Source: Christensenellaceae bacterium (lineage in GTDB: Bacteria; Bacillota; Clostridia; Christensenellales; Aristaeellaceae). From it: a stretch of 19,421 nucleotides of DNA. The stretch covers positions 1 to 19,421 of the forward strand of contig JADGQP010000138.1 of assembly GCA_017881705.1 (NCBI GenBank), written 5' to 3'. The translations under genes and the position numbers were made by a program. This document shows, in pieces, positions 7,780 through 15,014 of this stretch. Each line of letters starts with the position of its first letter. The first letter of the stretch is position 1. The notes under the pieces are model-generated. The model saw nothing but the letters and a program-made list of their open reading frames with translations, ran no database searches and was not told the origin of the DNA.

Positions 7780-8598
7780 TTGCAGATCGACGCGATTGTG
7801 ACCGATTTGGACGATACGCTGCTCAATCCCCAGTCTGTGCTTTCCCCGTATACGCTGGCGGTTTTAAACCAAGCCAAGGCGCAGGGGGTTCGAATCATCG
7901 CCGCCAGCGGCCGCGCGGCGTACAGCATGCTGCCCTATATGAAGGAGCTGGACACGGGTCTGCCCTACATCGCCTGTAACGGCGCCGAGCTGGTGAACCC
8001 CGACCATACGGTCATGGAAACCATCGCCTTCACGCCCGAGCAGGCGCGGGAGATCATCCGGTACCTGCGCGCGCAGGGATTTTACGTTCAATGTTACCGC
8101 GGGGAGACGTTTTATTACGAGCAGGAGTGCCAGGCGAGCGTGAACTACCGGCGCTCCTCCGGCATGCCGGGGCAGGCGGTGGGCGATCTGGCGGCTTTCG
8201 TCACCTTTCCTACGCCCAAACTGCTCAGCGTCCAGACGCCCGAGGAGGTCGCGCGGCTCTATACGTTGATCCAGAAGGAATTTCCCAGTGCCTCCTTCAC
8301 GGTCAGCAAGCCGTATTTCCTGGAGGCGGAGCCTCCCAGCGTAAGCAAAGGCGCGGCGCTGAACAAACTGGCCGACGCGCTGCATCTGTCGCCGGAACGC
8401 ACGCTGGTGTTCGGCGACAGTTTGAACGACCTTACGATGCTCAGTTACGCGGTGCACAGCGTAGCCATGGGCAATGCCCGCGACGAAGTAAAGCGCGCGG
8501 CGCGCCATGTGTGCGGTACCAACGCGGAGGACGGGGTGGCCCGGTTTATCGCCGAGCATGTGCTCGCATCCTCGCCCATAGGGAGTGACAACGTATGA
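7780..8598 (+). CDS. Cof-type HAD-superfamily phosphatase
   Basis: This is a cytosolic HAD-IIB (Cof/YbiV-like) hydrolase, a class that dephosphorylates sugar phosphates, flavin or other small phosphates. The substrate cannot be inferred. The four HAD motifs are visible: I, D9-L-D11-D-T with nucleophile D9; II, S43-G-R; III, K190 in SVSKG; and IV, GDSLND with D213 and D217. The C2-type cap domain occupies about 80-185. The 272-residue length is typical. The start is a TTG with AAAGGAG eight bases upstream and MQIDAIVTDLDDT as the first residues. The stop overlaps the hprK start as ATGA, so the two are translationally coupled. Confidence 0.9.
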   Translation: MQIDAIVTDLDDTLLNPQSVLSPYTLAVLNQAKAQGVRIIAASGRAAYSMLPYMKELDTGLPYIACNGAELVNPDHTVMETIAFTPEQAREIIRYLRAQGFYVQCYRGETFYYEQECQASVNYRRSSGMPGQAVGDLAAFVTFPTPKLLSVQTPEEVARLYTLIQKEFPSASFTVSKPYFLEAEPPSVSKGAALNKLADALHLSPERTLVFGDSLNDLTMLSYAVHSVAMGNARDEVKRAARHVCGTNAEDGVARFIAEHVLASSPIGSDNV

Positions 8599-9524
8599 TC
8601 AAGATCGAAGATTTTACCAAGACCTTGGAACTGGAGGTTCTCAACGCCTCCTCCAAGGACGAGATGGATATCACTTCCACCGACCTGAACCGCCCGGGCA
8701 TGCAGTTTTGCGGGTTCTACGAGTATTTTGCCTACGAACGCCCACAGGTGATCGGCAAGGTGGAAATGACCTATCTGGAATCGCTGGAACCGGAAAAACG
8801 GCGCAGCGTTCTGGAAGTGTATATGAAGTACAAACTGCCCTGTATTATCGTCTGCTGGGGCATGATACCGCCCAAGGAACTGCTGGAACTGGCGAAACTG
8901 AACGATATCCCCGTATTCCAGAGCAACGCGAAAACCACCAAGTTCTCGCTGCAGGCCATCCTGTATCTTAACCGTTCCCTCGCGCCGCACGTTACGCGCC
9001 ACGGAGTGCTGGTGGATGTATACGGCGTAGGTGTGCTGCTCACCGGTGAAAGCGGCGTGGGTAAAAGCGAAGCCGCCCTGGAACTGATTAAGCGCGGCCA
9101 TCAGCTGGTGGCCGACGACGTGGTGGATATCTGCCGCGTCGCGGACGATCGGCTAATCGGCGAGGCGCCGGAAATGGTACGCCACTTTATGGAGATCCGC
9201 GGCATTGGCATTATCGACATCCGCGCGATGTACGGCATCGGTTCAGTGATCGTGTCCAAGACGATCGACATGGTGATCCACATGGAAAAGTGGGATCAGA
9301 ACAAGGAATATGACCGGCTGGTTCTCACGGAGGAAACCGTGACCATTCTGGGCGTGAAAGTGCCTTACCAGATCATGCCGGTGCGCCCCGGCCGCAATCT
9401 TGCCATCATCATCGAGGTGGCGGCCCGCAACATGAGCCTGCGGCGGCTGGGTTACAGCGCCGCGCATGAGCTGGATCGCCGCCTGAACGAAATGATCGCC
9501 CAGAACAAAGGCTCCGAAACCTGA
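8595..9524 (+). CDS. hprK: HPr kinase/phosphorylase
   Basis: HprK phosphorylates Ser46 of HPr with ATP or PPi and reverses it with phosphate. It is the sensor of CcpA-dependent carbon catabolite repression in Bacillota. The 309-residue protein has an N-terminal MurF-like domain (about 1-125). The kinase domain has His136, Walker A GESGVGKS (151-158), the acidic pair D174-D175, the family signature EIRGIGIIDI (200-209), and the C-terminal loop PYQIMPVRPGRNLA (257-270) linked to phosphorylase activity. All expected residues are present, so both activities are plausible. GGGAG lies nine bases upstream of the ATG, which overlaps the phosphatase stop by 4 nt. A ROK glucokinase gene follows after an 80-nt gap, so a sugar-status regulator and a glucose-phosphorylating enzyme are neighbours. 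Confidence 0.97.
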   Translation: MIKIEDFTKTLELEVLNASSKDEMDITSTDLNRPGMQFCGFYEYFAYERPQVIGKVEMTYLESLEPEKRRSVLEVYMKYKLPCIIVCWGMIPPKELLELAKLNDIPVFQSNAKTTKFSLQAILYLNRSLAPHVTRHGVLVDVYGVGVLLTGESGVGKSEAALELIKRGHQLVADDVVDICRVADDRLIGEAPEMVRHFMEIRGIGIIDIRAMYGIGSVIVSKTIDMVIHMEKWDQNKEYDRLVLTEETVTILGVKVPYQIMPVRPGRNLAIIIEVAARNMSLRRLGYSAAHELDRRLNEMIAQNKGSET

Positions 9525-9564
9525 GCTGCCCGAATATCCGTTACGAAAAATATACTGTAATTCT

Positions 9565-9583
9565 CGCGGCGCAAACTGCCGCG
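9565..9583 (+). other. Hairpin in the hprK-glucokinase gap
   Basis: CGCGGC (9565-9570) and GCCGCG (9578-9583) form a perfect 6-bp stem around GCAAACT. This 80-nt gap is the longest inside the operon. No T-run follows, so read-through or mRNA processing is more likely than termination. TATACT (9551-9556) resembles a -10, but no matching -35 was found. Confidence 0.4.
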
Positions 9584-9604
9584 CAATTCATAGGGGGACG
9601 CGCC

Positions 9605-10567
9605 ATGATATATCTTGGGATCGACGTTGGCGGTACGAGCATCAAGGTCGGTGTGATTGACGGGTCGGGGAATCTGCTGATTCAGGGCGAAGCGCCGACC
9701 CTCGTGGGAAGGCCTTTTTCGGAAATCATTCGCGATATGGGCGCCTGCGCCTTGGACGTGCTGGAAAGGGGTGGGTACGCCGTCAGTGACGTAGCCGCGA
9801 TCGGCGTGGGCGTACCCGGTGTGGCCGACCAGCAGACCGGCATGGTGGTGTTCTGCACCAACCTGGGCTGGCATAACGTTCCGCTGCGCACGGAGCTGCA
9901 AAAGCACATCGACAGGCCCGTTTTTATCGATAACGACGCCACCGTCGCGGGCTATGCCGAAAGCGTATACGGGCATGGCGCGGGCAGCCATTCCAGCGTG
10001 TTTCTCACGCTGGGCACCGGCGTGGGCGGCGGCATCGTCATCGGCGGTCGGCCATGGAGCGGTTTCCACGGCGTAGGCAGCGAGATCGGGCATATGCCCA
10101 TGGATATCGAGGGCGAACACTGCACCTGCGGAAACGACGGCTGCCTGGAACGTTACTGCAGCGCCACGGCGATTATCCGCATGGGCAGGCAAGCCGCGCT
10201 TCAGCATCCGGACAGCGCGCTGTACGCGGCGTGCGGCGGCAACGTGGATAAAATTGAAGCGAAAACCGTTATCGACTGCGCCAAGGATGGCGACGATACG
10301 GCCATGAAAGTTTTTCGCCGGTATGTGAATTACCTGTGCATGGCGCTGGACGGGATCATCGTGTTTTTAGATCCGGAAGTGATTATCCTGGGTGGCGGCG
10401 TAAGCAAGGCCGGCAATTTCCTGCTGAACGCCGTGCGCGAACGCCTGAAGGACTATATTCTGTTTAAGGATTTGCCCTATTCCCGCGTGGAAATCGCGCG
10501 TCTGGGCGCGAATGCGGGCATGATCGGCGCGGCCATGTTAGGTAAAAAATTCGTTGAGGAGGCCTAA
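9605..10567 (+). CDS. ROK-family glucokinase
   Basis: This is a cytosolic sugar kinase of the ROK family, most likely ATP-dependent glucokinase giving glucose-6-phosphate. The ATP-binding motif DVGGTSIK lies at 7-14. The sugar-binding and catalytic FIDNDA contains D111. GTGVGGGIVI (138-147) forms the second phosphate loop. The ROK zinc site is H163 plus C173-T-C175-G-N-D-G-C180 followed by LE. E160-I-G-H163 is the usual sugar-contacting segment. The length of 320 is typical for glucokinases. There is no N-terminal helix-turn-helix, so it is not a ROK repressor. A GGGGGA ribosome binding site lies just upstream. Other ROK hexose or N-acetylmannosamine kinases cannot be excluded, but proximity to hprK favours glucose. 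asnS starts 5 nt after the stop. Confidence 0.88.
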   Translation: MIYLGIDVGGTSIKVGVIDGSGNLLIQGEAPTLVGRPFSEIIRDMGACALDVLERGGYAVSDVAAIGVGVPGVADQQTGMVVFCTNLGWHNVPLRTELQKHIDRPVFIDNDATVAGYAESVYGHGAGSHSSVFLTLGTGVGGGIVIGGRPWSGFHGVGSEIGHMPMDIEGEHCTCGNDGCLERYCSATAIIRMGRQAALQHPDSALYAACGGNVDKIEAKTVIDCAKDGDDTAMKVFRRYVNYLCMALDGIIVFLDPEVIILGGGVSKAGNFLLNAVRERLKDYILFKDLPYSRVEIARLGANAGMIGAAMLGKKFVEEA

Positions 10568-10572
10568 AACCA

Positions 10573-11967
10573 ATGGCAGCCTATACCGTAGAAACCCTGT
10601 ACCGAGAACTGCCTAAAACCAACCTGCCCGAGTGTGAAGTATCCGGCTGGGTGCGTACCGTACGCGACAGTAAAGCGTTCGGCTTTATCGAACTGAACGA
10701 CGGCACGCATTTTAAAAACCTTCAGGTCGTTTTGGAGGACGGGCAAACCGAAGCTTTCGCGGACGCGGTGAAGATTACGCTGGGCAGCGCTGTGCGCGCG
10801 GTCGGCGAGTTGGTGCTCACACCGGACATGAAACAGCCTTTCGAGCTGAAAGCCCGTAAAGTGGAAGTGCTGGGCGCGTGCGACCCCGCCTACCCGCTGC
10901 AGAAAAAGCGCCACAGCTTTGAGTATCTGCGCACCATCGCGCACCTGCGCCCGCGTACCAACACGTTTTACGCGGTATTTCGCATCCGCTCCCTCGCGGC
11001 GCAGTACATACACGCATTTTTCGAGGAGCGCGGCTTCGTATACGTGCATACCCCGCTGATCACCACCAGCGACTGCGAAGGCGCGGGCGAGATGTTCCAG
11101 GTGACGACGCTCAACGTCGACAACCCGCCGCGCTTGGAAAGCGGCGCGGCAGACTATTCGCAGGATTTCTTCGGCAAGCAGGCAAGCCTGACCGTAAGTG
11201 GGCAGCTGAACGTGGAAACCTTCTGCATGGCGTTTTGCAACGTTTACACCTTCGGCCCCACCTTCCGCGCGGAAAAAAGCTACACGCCGCGCCACGCGGC
11301 CGAGTTTTGGATGATCGAGCCGGAAATCGCCTTTGCGGATCTGTCCGACGATATGGCGCTGGCCGAGGATATGCTGAAATATGTGATATCGCGCGTTATG
11401 GCCGCCGCTCCCGACGAAATGGCGTTTTTAGACAGCTTTGTGGAAAAAGGGCTGATCGACAGGCTCAACGCGGCAGCCGACAGTTCTTTCGCGCGCTGTA
11501 CCTACACCGACGCCATCGACATCCTTCAAAAGAGCGGGCAGACGTTCGAGTATCCCGTGTCCTGGGGGATCGACCTGCAAACCGAGCACGAGCGTTACCT
11601 GACCGAGAAACACTTCGGCAAGCCGGTGTTCGTATATAACTACCCCAAAGAGATCAAAGCCTTTTATATGCGCATGAACGACGACGGCAAAACGGTTGCC
11701 GCGGTGGATATGCTGGTGCCGGGCATCGGCGAGCTGGTGGGCGGCAGCCAGCGCGAGGAACGGCTGGATGTGCTGACCGGCCGGATGCGGGAACTTAAAA
11801 TGAATGAGGACCAATATTCCTGGTACCTGGACACACGGCGTTTCGGCACCGCGCCGCACGCCGGTTTCGGGCTTGGTTTCGAGCGGCTGGTAATGTACCT
11901 TACGGGCATGACCAACATCCGCGACGTGCTGCCTTTCCCACGCACCACGGGCAGCGCCGAATTTTAA
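10573..11967 (+). CDS. asnS: Asparaginyl-tRNA synthetase
   Basis: AsnRS is a class IIb synthetase charging tRNA-Asn directly. An N-terminal OB-fold anticodon-binding domain (about 20-100) has GWVRTVRDSKAFGFIELNDG. The catalytic core has class II motif 2 FRAEKSYTPRH (231-241) followed by AEFWMIEPE, GGSQREERL, and motif 3 GLGFERLVMYLTGM (433-446). It ends with NIRDVLPFPRTTGSAEF, the classic bacterial AsnS C-terminus. The length of 464 is standard. GAGGAGG ten bases before the ATG sits at the very end of the glucokinase gene, so the gene belongs to the same operon. Aspartyl and archaeal-type relatives are excluded by the C-terminus and the insertion pattern. A small SCP2-domain gene follows 10 nt later. 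Confidence 0.97.
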   Translation: MAAYTVETLYRELPKTNLPECEVSGWVRTVRDSKAFGFIELNDGTHFKNLQVVLEDGQTEAFADAVKITLGSAVRAVGELVLTPDMKQPFELKARKVEVLGACDPAYPLQKKRHSFEYLRTIAHLRPRTNTFYAVFRIRSLAAQYIHAFFEERGFVYVHTPLITTSDCEGAGEMFQVTTLNVDNPPRLESGAADYSQDFFGKQASLTVSGQLNVETFCMAFCNVYTFGPTFRAEKSYTPRHAAEFWMIEPEIAFADLSDDMALAEDMLKYVISRVMAAAPDEMAFLDSFVEKGLIDRLNAAADSSFARCTYTDAIDILQKSGQTFEYPVSWGIDLQTEHERYLTEKHFGKPVFVYNYPKEIKAFYMRMNDDGKTVAAVDMLVPGIGELVGGSQREERLDVLTGRMRELKMNEDQYSWYLDTRRFGTAPHAGFGLGFERLVMYLTGMTNIRDVLPFPRTTGSAEF

Positions 11968-11977
11968 GGAGGCCGGT

Positions 11978-12346
11978 ATGACCGAAGCGTTCGGTAACGA
12001 TATCCGCGCAATGTACACGCTGGCGGAAAAATGCGCCACGCTGCCCGAGCTCGTGCCCGCGCTTTACGCCGTGCTGCGACGCAACGGCGAATCGCTTGCC
12101 GGTATATCCCATACCTACCGCCTAACCGCGAGCGATACGGGCTACGCCAGCGCCTTCGCGTTACGCAGCGGAACGTTTGCCGAGCTTGGGCCAAACGCGC
12201 CTGTAGATGTGACCATAACCGGCAAAGATGCTGCTCTGCTGGCCGTTTTTCAGCGTAGGCTCAGCCCCGCCGTTGCGCTGATAACGGGTAAAATGAAGCT
12301 GACCGGAAATAAAGCCGCGCTGATGCAGCTTGCGGCATTCCTGTAA
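11978..12346 (+). CDS. Small SCP2 (sterol carrier protein 2)-like domain protein
   Basis: This is a 122-residue cytosolic protein without signal peptide or membrane helix. The second half has the SCP2-fold pattern: DVTITGKDAALLAVFQRRLS, then the SPAVALITGKMKLTGNKAALM stretch, which matches the strand-helix-strand 'LTGKLKIKGD' segment of SCP2 proteins. Bacterial SCP2 domains bind hydrophobic ligands, but the ligand here is unknown and sterols are unlikely. AGGAGG directly after the asnS stop lies six bases before the ATG, placing it in the same operon as the last gene. A strong terminator follows 34 nt downstream. The assignment rests on C-terminal similarity read by eye. The first 50 residues are not diagnostic. 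Confidence 0.72.
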   Translation: MTEAFGNDIRAMYTLAEKCATLPELVPALYAVLRRNGESLAGISHTYRLTASDTGYASAFALRSGTFAELGPNAPVDVTITGKDAALLAVFQRRLSPAVALITGKMKLTGNKAALMQLAAFL

Positions 12347-12380
12347 CCGCCAAAAACGCATTCGCCTGGCACTGTTGTAA

Positions 12381-12420
12381 AAACCCCCGCGGGCCGGAAA
12401 CTTCCGGCTTACGGGGGTTT
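12381..12420. terminator. Bidirectional terminator between convergent genes
   Basis: AAACCCCCG (12381-12389) and CGGGGGTTT (12412-12420) form a perfect 9-bp stem. Inside it, GCCGGA (12393-12398) and TCCGGC (12403-12408) form a second stem around a 4-base loop. The T-run is TTT on the plus strand and TTTTT on the minus strand. It can therefore end both the seven-gene plus-strand operon and the convergent acetyltransferase gene, probably better for the latter. Confidence 0.9.
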
Positions 12421-12436
12421 AACGCATTGCCTCTTT

Positions 12437-12925
12437 TTACAACTTCATGCCGAATCGCAGTTCATGCAGGATCGGGATACCGTCGCAACCAGTCGTCGGA
12501 ATAGAAGGTTTCAATTCCCGCGCCCGTTGCACGGCATAGCGGTCTATCGCTTCCAGTTCCATGCCAAACTGCTGGTAAAAACGGATGGCGCGCACATTAT
12601 CATTCGTCGTCACTAAAACCAAACGCGTAGCGCCGCGCTTACTCGCCTCCCGAACCACACGCCGCATCAGCGCTTGCCCCACGCTCCCGTGCTCCCGCAG
12701 CGCGTAAAGCGAAAGCACTTCGCACTCGTCACCCGACAAGCGGTAATGCAGCGCGCCCAACACGTTCCCGCCCTCCTGGCATGCAAAGCCCTCGCAATCC
12801 CTTAAATCAAAACGTTCCCCATGCACGGCTACCGTTACGTCGCCCCATATCTTTGCCAACTGTTCGTTAATCTGTATACGAATCTTACCGTTTGCCTGAA
12901 GCTGCGTCAAACGATACACTCCCAT
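12437..12925 (-). CDS. GNAT-family N-acetyltransferase
   Basis: This is a 162-residue cytosolic acetyl-CoA-dependent acetyltransferase of the GNAT superfamily; the acceptor is unknown. The acetyl-CoA segment is EVLSLYALREHGSVGQALMRRV, with the pyrophosphate loop reading HGSVGQAL. The next segments, RLVLVTTNDNVRAIRFYQQFGMEL and RELKPSIPTTGCDGIPI, match a common Bacillota GNAT subgroup of about this length. The frame extends upstream to 13009, but the ATG at 12923-12925 has AAGGAGGG five bases upstream. An extended -10 promoter lies 38 nt before it, so this start is preferred. It is a single-gene unit, convergent with the SCP2 gene and sharing its terminator. Confidence 0.88.
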   Translation of the reverse strand: MGVYRLTQLQANGKIRIQINEQLAKIWGDVTVAVHGERFDLRDCEGFACQEGGNVLGALHYRLSGDECEVLSLYALREHGSVGQALMRRVVREASKRGATRLVLVTTNDNVRAIRFYQQFGMELEAIDRYAVQRARELKPSIPTTGCDGIPILHELRFGMKL

Positions 12926-12962
12926 ATTTGCCCTCCTTCTGCGCCTTCTAAACGTTTTATTT

Positions 12963-12971
12963 CTTATACCA
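12963..12971 (-). promoter_or_regulatory. Extended -10 promoter of the acetyltransferase gene
   Basis: On the minus strand, TGG directly precedes TATAAG, giving an extended -10 (TGnTATAAT with one mismatch). No -35 of quality is present. It lies 38 nt upstream of the chosen start. Confidence 0.5.
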
Positions 12972-13267
12972 TACCCAATGCGTTCCGCTTGTAATTTTCG
13001 GCCTTTCATTCCACTCTGGATTGCGTTTTTTCCGAACGTTTCTCCGCTATCGTTCTGTTTTGCGTTACCGTAAGCATCGGCATTTACACTTGCACATCAG
13101 TTTTACATTAGCATAAAACGCTTATATCGCCGCACTTTCAGGCTTTTTCCCTCTTTTTGCCCCAAAACGTCGCTTTCTATGCCGTGGTAACGCTGCACAA
13201 TCCGTTCTTCTGTAAACGGCTGGTTCCGTATCGCCCGCACAATATGGCTTTCTGAATTTCGCGACCG
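12972..13267. other. Long intergenic stretch without a supported gene
   Basis: About 300 bases between two divergent genes. A minus-strand frame (13103-13489) crosses it and continues into the AT-rich region beyond, but it has no ribosome binding site, no recognisable domain, and runs through the promoters of the next gene. No tRNA, clear hairpin-T-run terminator or riboswitch was seen. Confidence 0.5.
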
Positions 13268-13408
13268 TTTCCCACATTTCAACATAAATTTGTGGATAAC
13301 TAATTTTATGTTGATAAATCGGGAAAACAATCCACAATTTAACCTAATGTTAACATTCTTAACTGAATTGTTAAAATATATCCTCGTTTTTCCCATATTT
13401 TCTCCACA
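13268..13408. promoter_or_regulatory. AT-rich segment with a cluster of DnaA-box-like 9-mers
   Basis: One perfect DnaA box (TGTGGATAA, 13291-13299, the reverse of TTATCCACA) is accompanied by close relatives. They are TGTTGATAA (13309-13317), TTCTCCACA (13400-13408), TTTCCCACA (13268-13276) and a 7 of 9 match, CAATCCACA (13328-13336). The segment is much richer in A/T than its surroundings and contains TTAAC/GTTAA inverted repeats around 13350-13375. It could be a DnaA-binding regulatory region. No dnaA or dnaN lies in the window, so oriC is not implied. Confidence 0.4.
13350..13377 (+). promoter_or_regulatory. Possible upstream promoter of the small membrane-protein gene
   Basis: TTAACA (13350-13355) and TAAAAT (13372-13377) are each one base from consensus but are 16 bases apart. 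The site is weaker in context than the promoter at 13416-13444 and overlaps the DnaA-box-like cluster. Confidence 0.35.
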
Positions 13409-13415
13409 TTTCCGC

Positions 13416-13444
13416 TTGTATATCAGAGAAACATATGTTACAAT
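13416..13444 (+). promoter_or_regulatory. Extended -10 promoter of the small membrane-protein gene
   Basis: TTGTAT (13416-13421), a 17-base spacer and TACAAT (13439-13444), with TG at 13436-13437 making an extended -10. The start point would be near 13451, giving a leader of about 63 nt. Confidence 0.6.
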
Positions 13445-13513
13445 AGCAATGTTGAAAAATCGTTCGGTTCCTGCTCCATTGTCTGTCATTTCGCATGAAA
13501 GAGGCGATCTCTC

Positions 13514-14008
13514 ATGGACAGGTCGATGCCATACTTGATTATAGCTATGGTCGGTATCGCGTTGGTCGTCTATTTAATGATCGTCGATCGCCGGAGAATC
13601 TACCTGCAGCGTCTGAAAGTTAAAAAAATGTATGCCTCTCCGATGTTCGAAGCCATGCGTGTCATGCTCAAACAAGCGCAAAAATATTCAATCGAAAGCC
13701 TGGCTATCGATAAAACCGGTTTCACCATCCATTTTCTGTTTCCTTTCGGGTACCAAACGCGCTTTAACGTAGCAGATTTCGGCTATCCCAACCTCACCTT
13801 GGACAAGCAGGAAACGCTGTTGCTGCTGCTTGAGGATCTGCTGCCCAAGTTGACGGCCAACGGCTGCTATTCCTTCCGCTCCATCCGCAACCGCCTGCTG
13901 GACGGGCACGTGGAATACCAGTACAAGTACTTAATCCAGATCGATTATAAAAACATGCTCACCAGAGCGCCTTATTATAACGGTTCGCTGCAGAGCCAGC
14001 TGTGGTAA
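13514..14008 (+). CDS. Small membrane-anchored protein of unknown function
   Basis: I do not recognise this 164-residue protein. One hydrophobic N-terminal segment (about 7-23, LIIAMVGIALVVYLMIV) is followed at once by a strongly basic stretch (DRRRIYLQRLKVKK). This predicts a single-pass anchor with the C-terminal domain in the cytoplasm. The remaining 130 residues are soluble and mixed alpha/beta in character, with no catalytic motif or cysteine pairs seen. A Leu-rich helix (KQETLLLLLEDLLPKL) lies near the middle. The ATG at 13514 has GAGG nine bases upstream. A second ATG four codons later is possible. It is a single-gene unit between an AT-rich, DnaA-box-like promoter region and a strong hairpin. 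Its codon use looks like its neighbours, which argues against recent transfer. Confidence 0.75.
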   Translation: MDRSMPYLIIAMVGIALVVYLMIVDRRRIYLQRLKVKKMYASPMFEAMRVMLKQAQKYSIESLAIDKTGFTIHFLFPFGYQTRFNVADFGYPNLTLDKQETLLLLLEDLLPKLTANGCYSFRSIRNRLLDGHVEYQYKYLIQIDYKNMLTRAPYYNGSLQSQLW

Positions 14009-14032
14009 GCCAGACCGCGGGACCCTCCTCCC

Positions 14033-14075
14033 GGAGCCGTTGCGACGGAAAAACCGTTGCGGCGGCTCCCTTTAG
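14033..14075 (+). terminator. Terminator after the small membrane-protein gene
   Basis: Left arm 14033-14048 and right arm 14054-14069 pair over 16 positions with three G-T wobbles and no mismatch, around an AAAAA loop. A short CTTT tract follows. The T-run is short, but the stem is very stable. It also separates this gene from convergent gpmA. Confidence 0.75.
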
Positions 14076-14103
14076 CAATCCGCCTATCGGCTCCGTTTCG
14101 TAA

Positions 14104-14850
14104 TTAATGAACGGCCTTGCCTTGTGCGGCTACTTTTCTCATTTTCTTTTGCACCGTTTCCGGATCGCCAAGGAATGTTTTGCTGAGTACAACGCCGTTT
14201 TCATCCAGCTCGTACACAAGAGGTATGCCCGTGGGCAGGTCCACCCCGCTGATCTCCTCGGGCGACATGTTTTCAAGCGACATCATCAGGGCGCGCAGGC
14301 TGTTCCCATGCGCGACGATCAACGCACGCTCGCCTTTTTTCATCCCTGGCAGTATGGTTTGTTCAAAATAGGGCAGCGTTCGCGCAATCGTATCCTTCAG
14401 GCTTTCCGCAAGGGGCAGCTCCGCCGCGTCCACACCGCGGTAGGCGGGCTGGCGCGCAGGGGCACGCTCATCGTCGGGTGTTAGCTCCGGCGGGCGTACG
14501 TCGTAGGAACGCCGCCAGGTATGCACCTGTTCCTCGCCGTAACGGGCCGCGGTTTCCGCCTTGTTAAGACCCTGAAGCGCGCCGTAATGGCGCTCGTTGA
14601 GCTTCCAGGTTTTTTGAACGGGCAGCCAGTCCCTGTCCATCTGGGCAAGCGCAAGGTTCAGCGTATGAATGGCGCGCTTTAAGTAGGAAGTATAGCAAAC
14701 ATCAAAGTCCAGGCCTTCCTTTTTCATCGCTCGGCCGGCCTGTTTAGCCTCCTGCTTGCCGTTTTTGGATAAATCCACATCCGTCCAGCCGGTAAAGCGA
14801 TTGCTGAGGTTCCACTCGCTTTCCCCGTGACGCAGTAAAACCAGTTTCAT
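14104..14850 (-). CDS. gpmA: 2,3-bisphosphoglycerate-dependent phosphoglycerate mutase
   Basis: This is a cytosolic glycolytic enzyme interconverting 3- and 2-phosphoglycerate. It has the histidine-phosphatase motif LRHGES with phospho-histidine H8, followed by NRFTGWTDVDL, and SYLKRAIHT. The acid/base residue E86 lies in WKLNERHYGALQG, and the second histidine H181 lies in VAHGNSLRAL. The length of 248 matches cofactor-dependent GpmA, and the C-terminal residues are those of a complete enzyme. The frame extends to 14985, but the ATG at 14848-14850 has AAAGGAG eight bases upstream and gives the family N-terminus MKLVLLRHGESEWN. No clear promoter was found in the 100 bases upstream, which it shares with a divergent aminotransferase promoter. 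Confidence 0.97.
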   Translation of the reverse strand: MKLVLLRHGESEWNLSNRFTGWTDVDLSKNGKQEAKQAGRAMKKEGLDFDVCYTSYLKRAIHTLNLALAQMDRDWLPVQKTWKLNERHYGALQGLNKAETAARYGEEQVHTWRRSYDVRPPELTPDDERAPARQPAYRGVDAAELPLAESLKDTIARTLPYFEQTILPGMKKGERALIVAHGNSLRALMMSLENMSPEEISGVDLPTGIPLVYELDENGVVLSKTFLGDPETVQKKMRKVAAQGKAVH

Positions 14851-14953
14851 CCGATCCACTCCTTTTTCACGGTCGCACAGGGCATGGGGCACACATCGCT
14901 GTCTATGTTGTTCGTTCGCCAAATCGCGCGCCGTTTCCTGCCCTCCGCCTTCG

Positions 14954-14982
14954 TTGACAGGGGCCGGGGGGTATGCTATCAT
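14954..14982 (+). promoter_or_regulatory. Strong sigma-A promoter of the aminotransferase gene
   Basis: TTGACA (14954-14959), a 17-base spacer and TATCAT (14977-14982), with TG at 14974-14975 forming an extended -10. The predicted start point near 14989 lies downstream of the first in-frame ATG (14973), which rules that ATG out and supports translation from 15015. Confidence 0.88.
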
Positions 14983-15014
14983 CAACGGGAATTGAATCGA
15001 AGAAGGTCGCGCTG

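Noticed and set aside
13268..13408. Chromosomal origin oriC
   Set aside because: DnaA-box-like sites are present, but dnaA, dnaN or rpmH are not adjacent, and gene orientation does not diverge from this point over the window.
13103..13489. 128-codon open frame on the minus strand in the AT-rich gap
   Set aside because: It has no ribosome binding site and no recognisable domain. It runs through the promoter region of the divergent gene and through the DnaA-box-like cluster, and openness is expected from AT-rich, stop-poor chance in this frame.
14973..15014. Upstream ATG for the DegT aminotransferase
   Set aside because: It lies within the -10 of a near-consensus promoter, has no ribosome binding site, and adds 14 residues not found at the start of the family.
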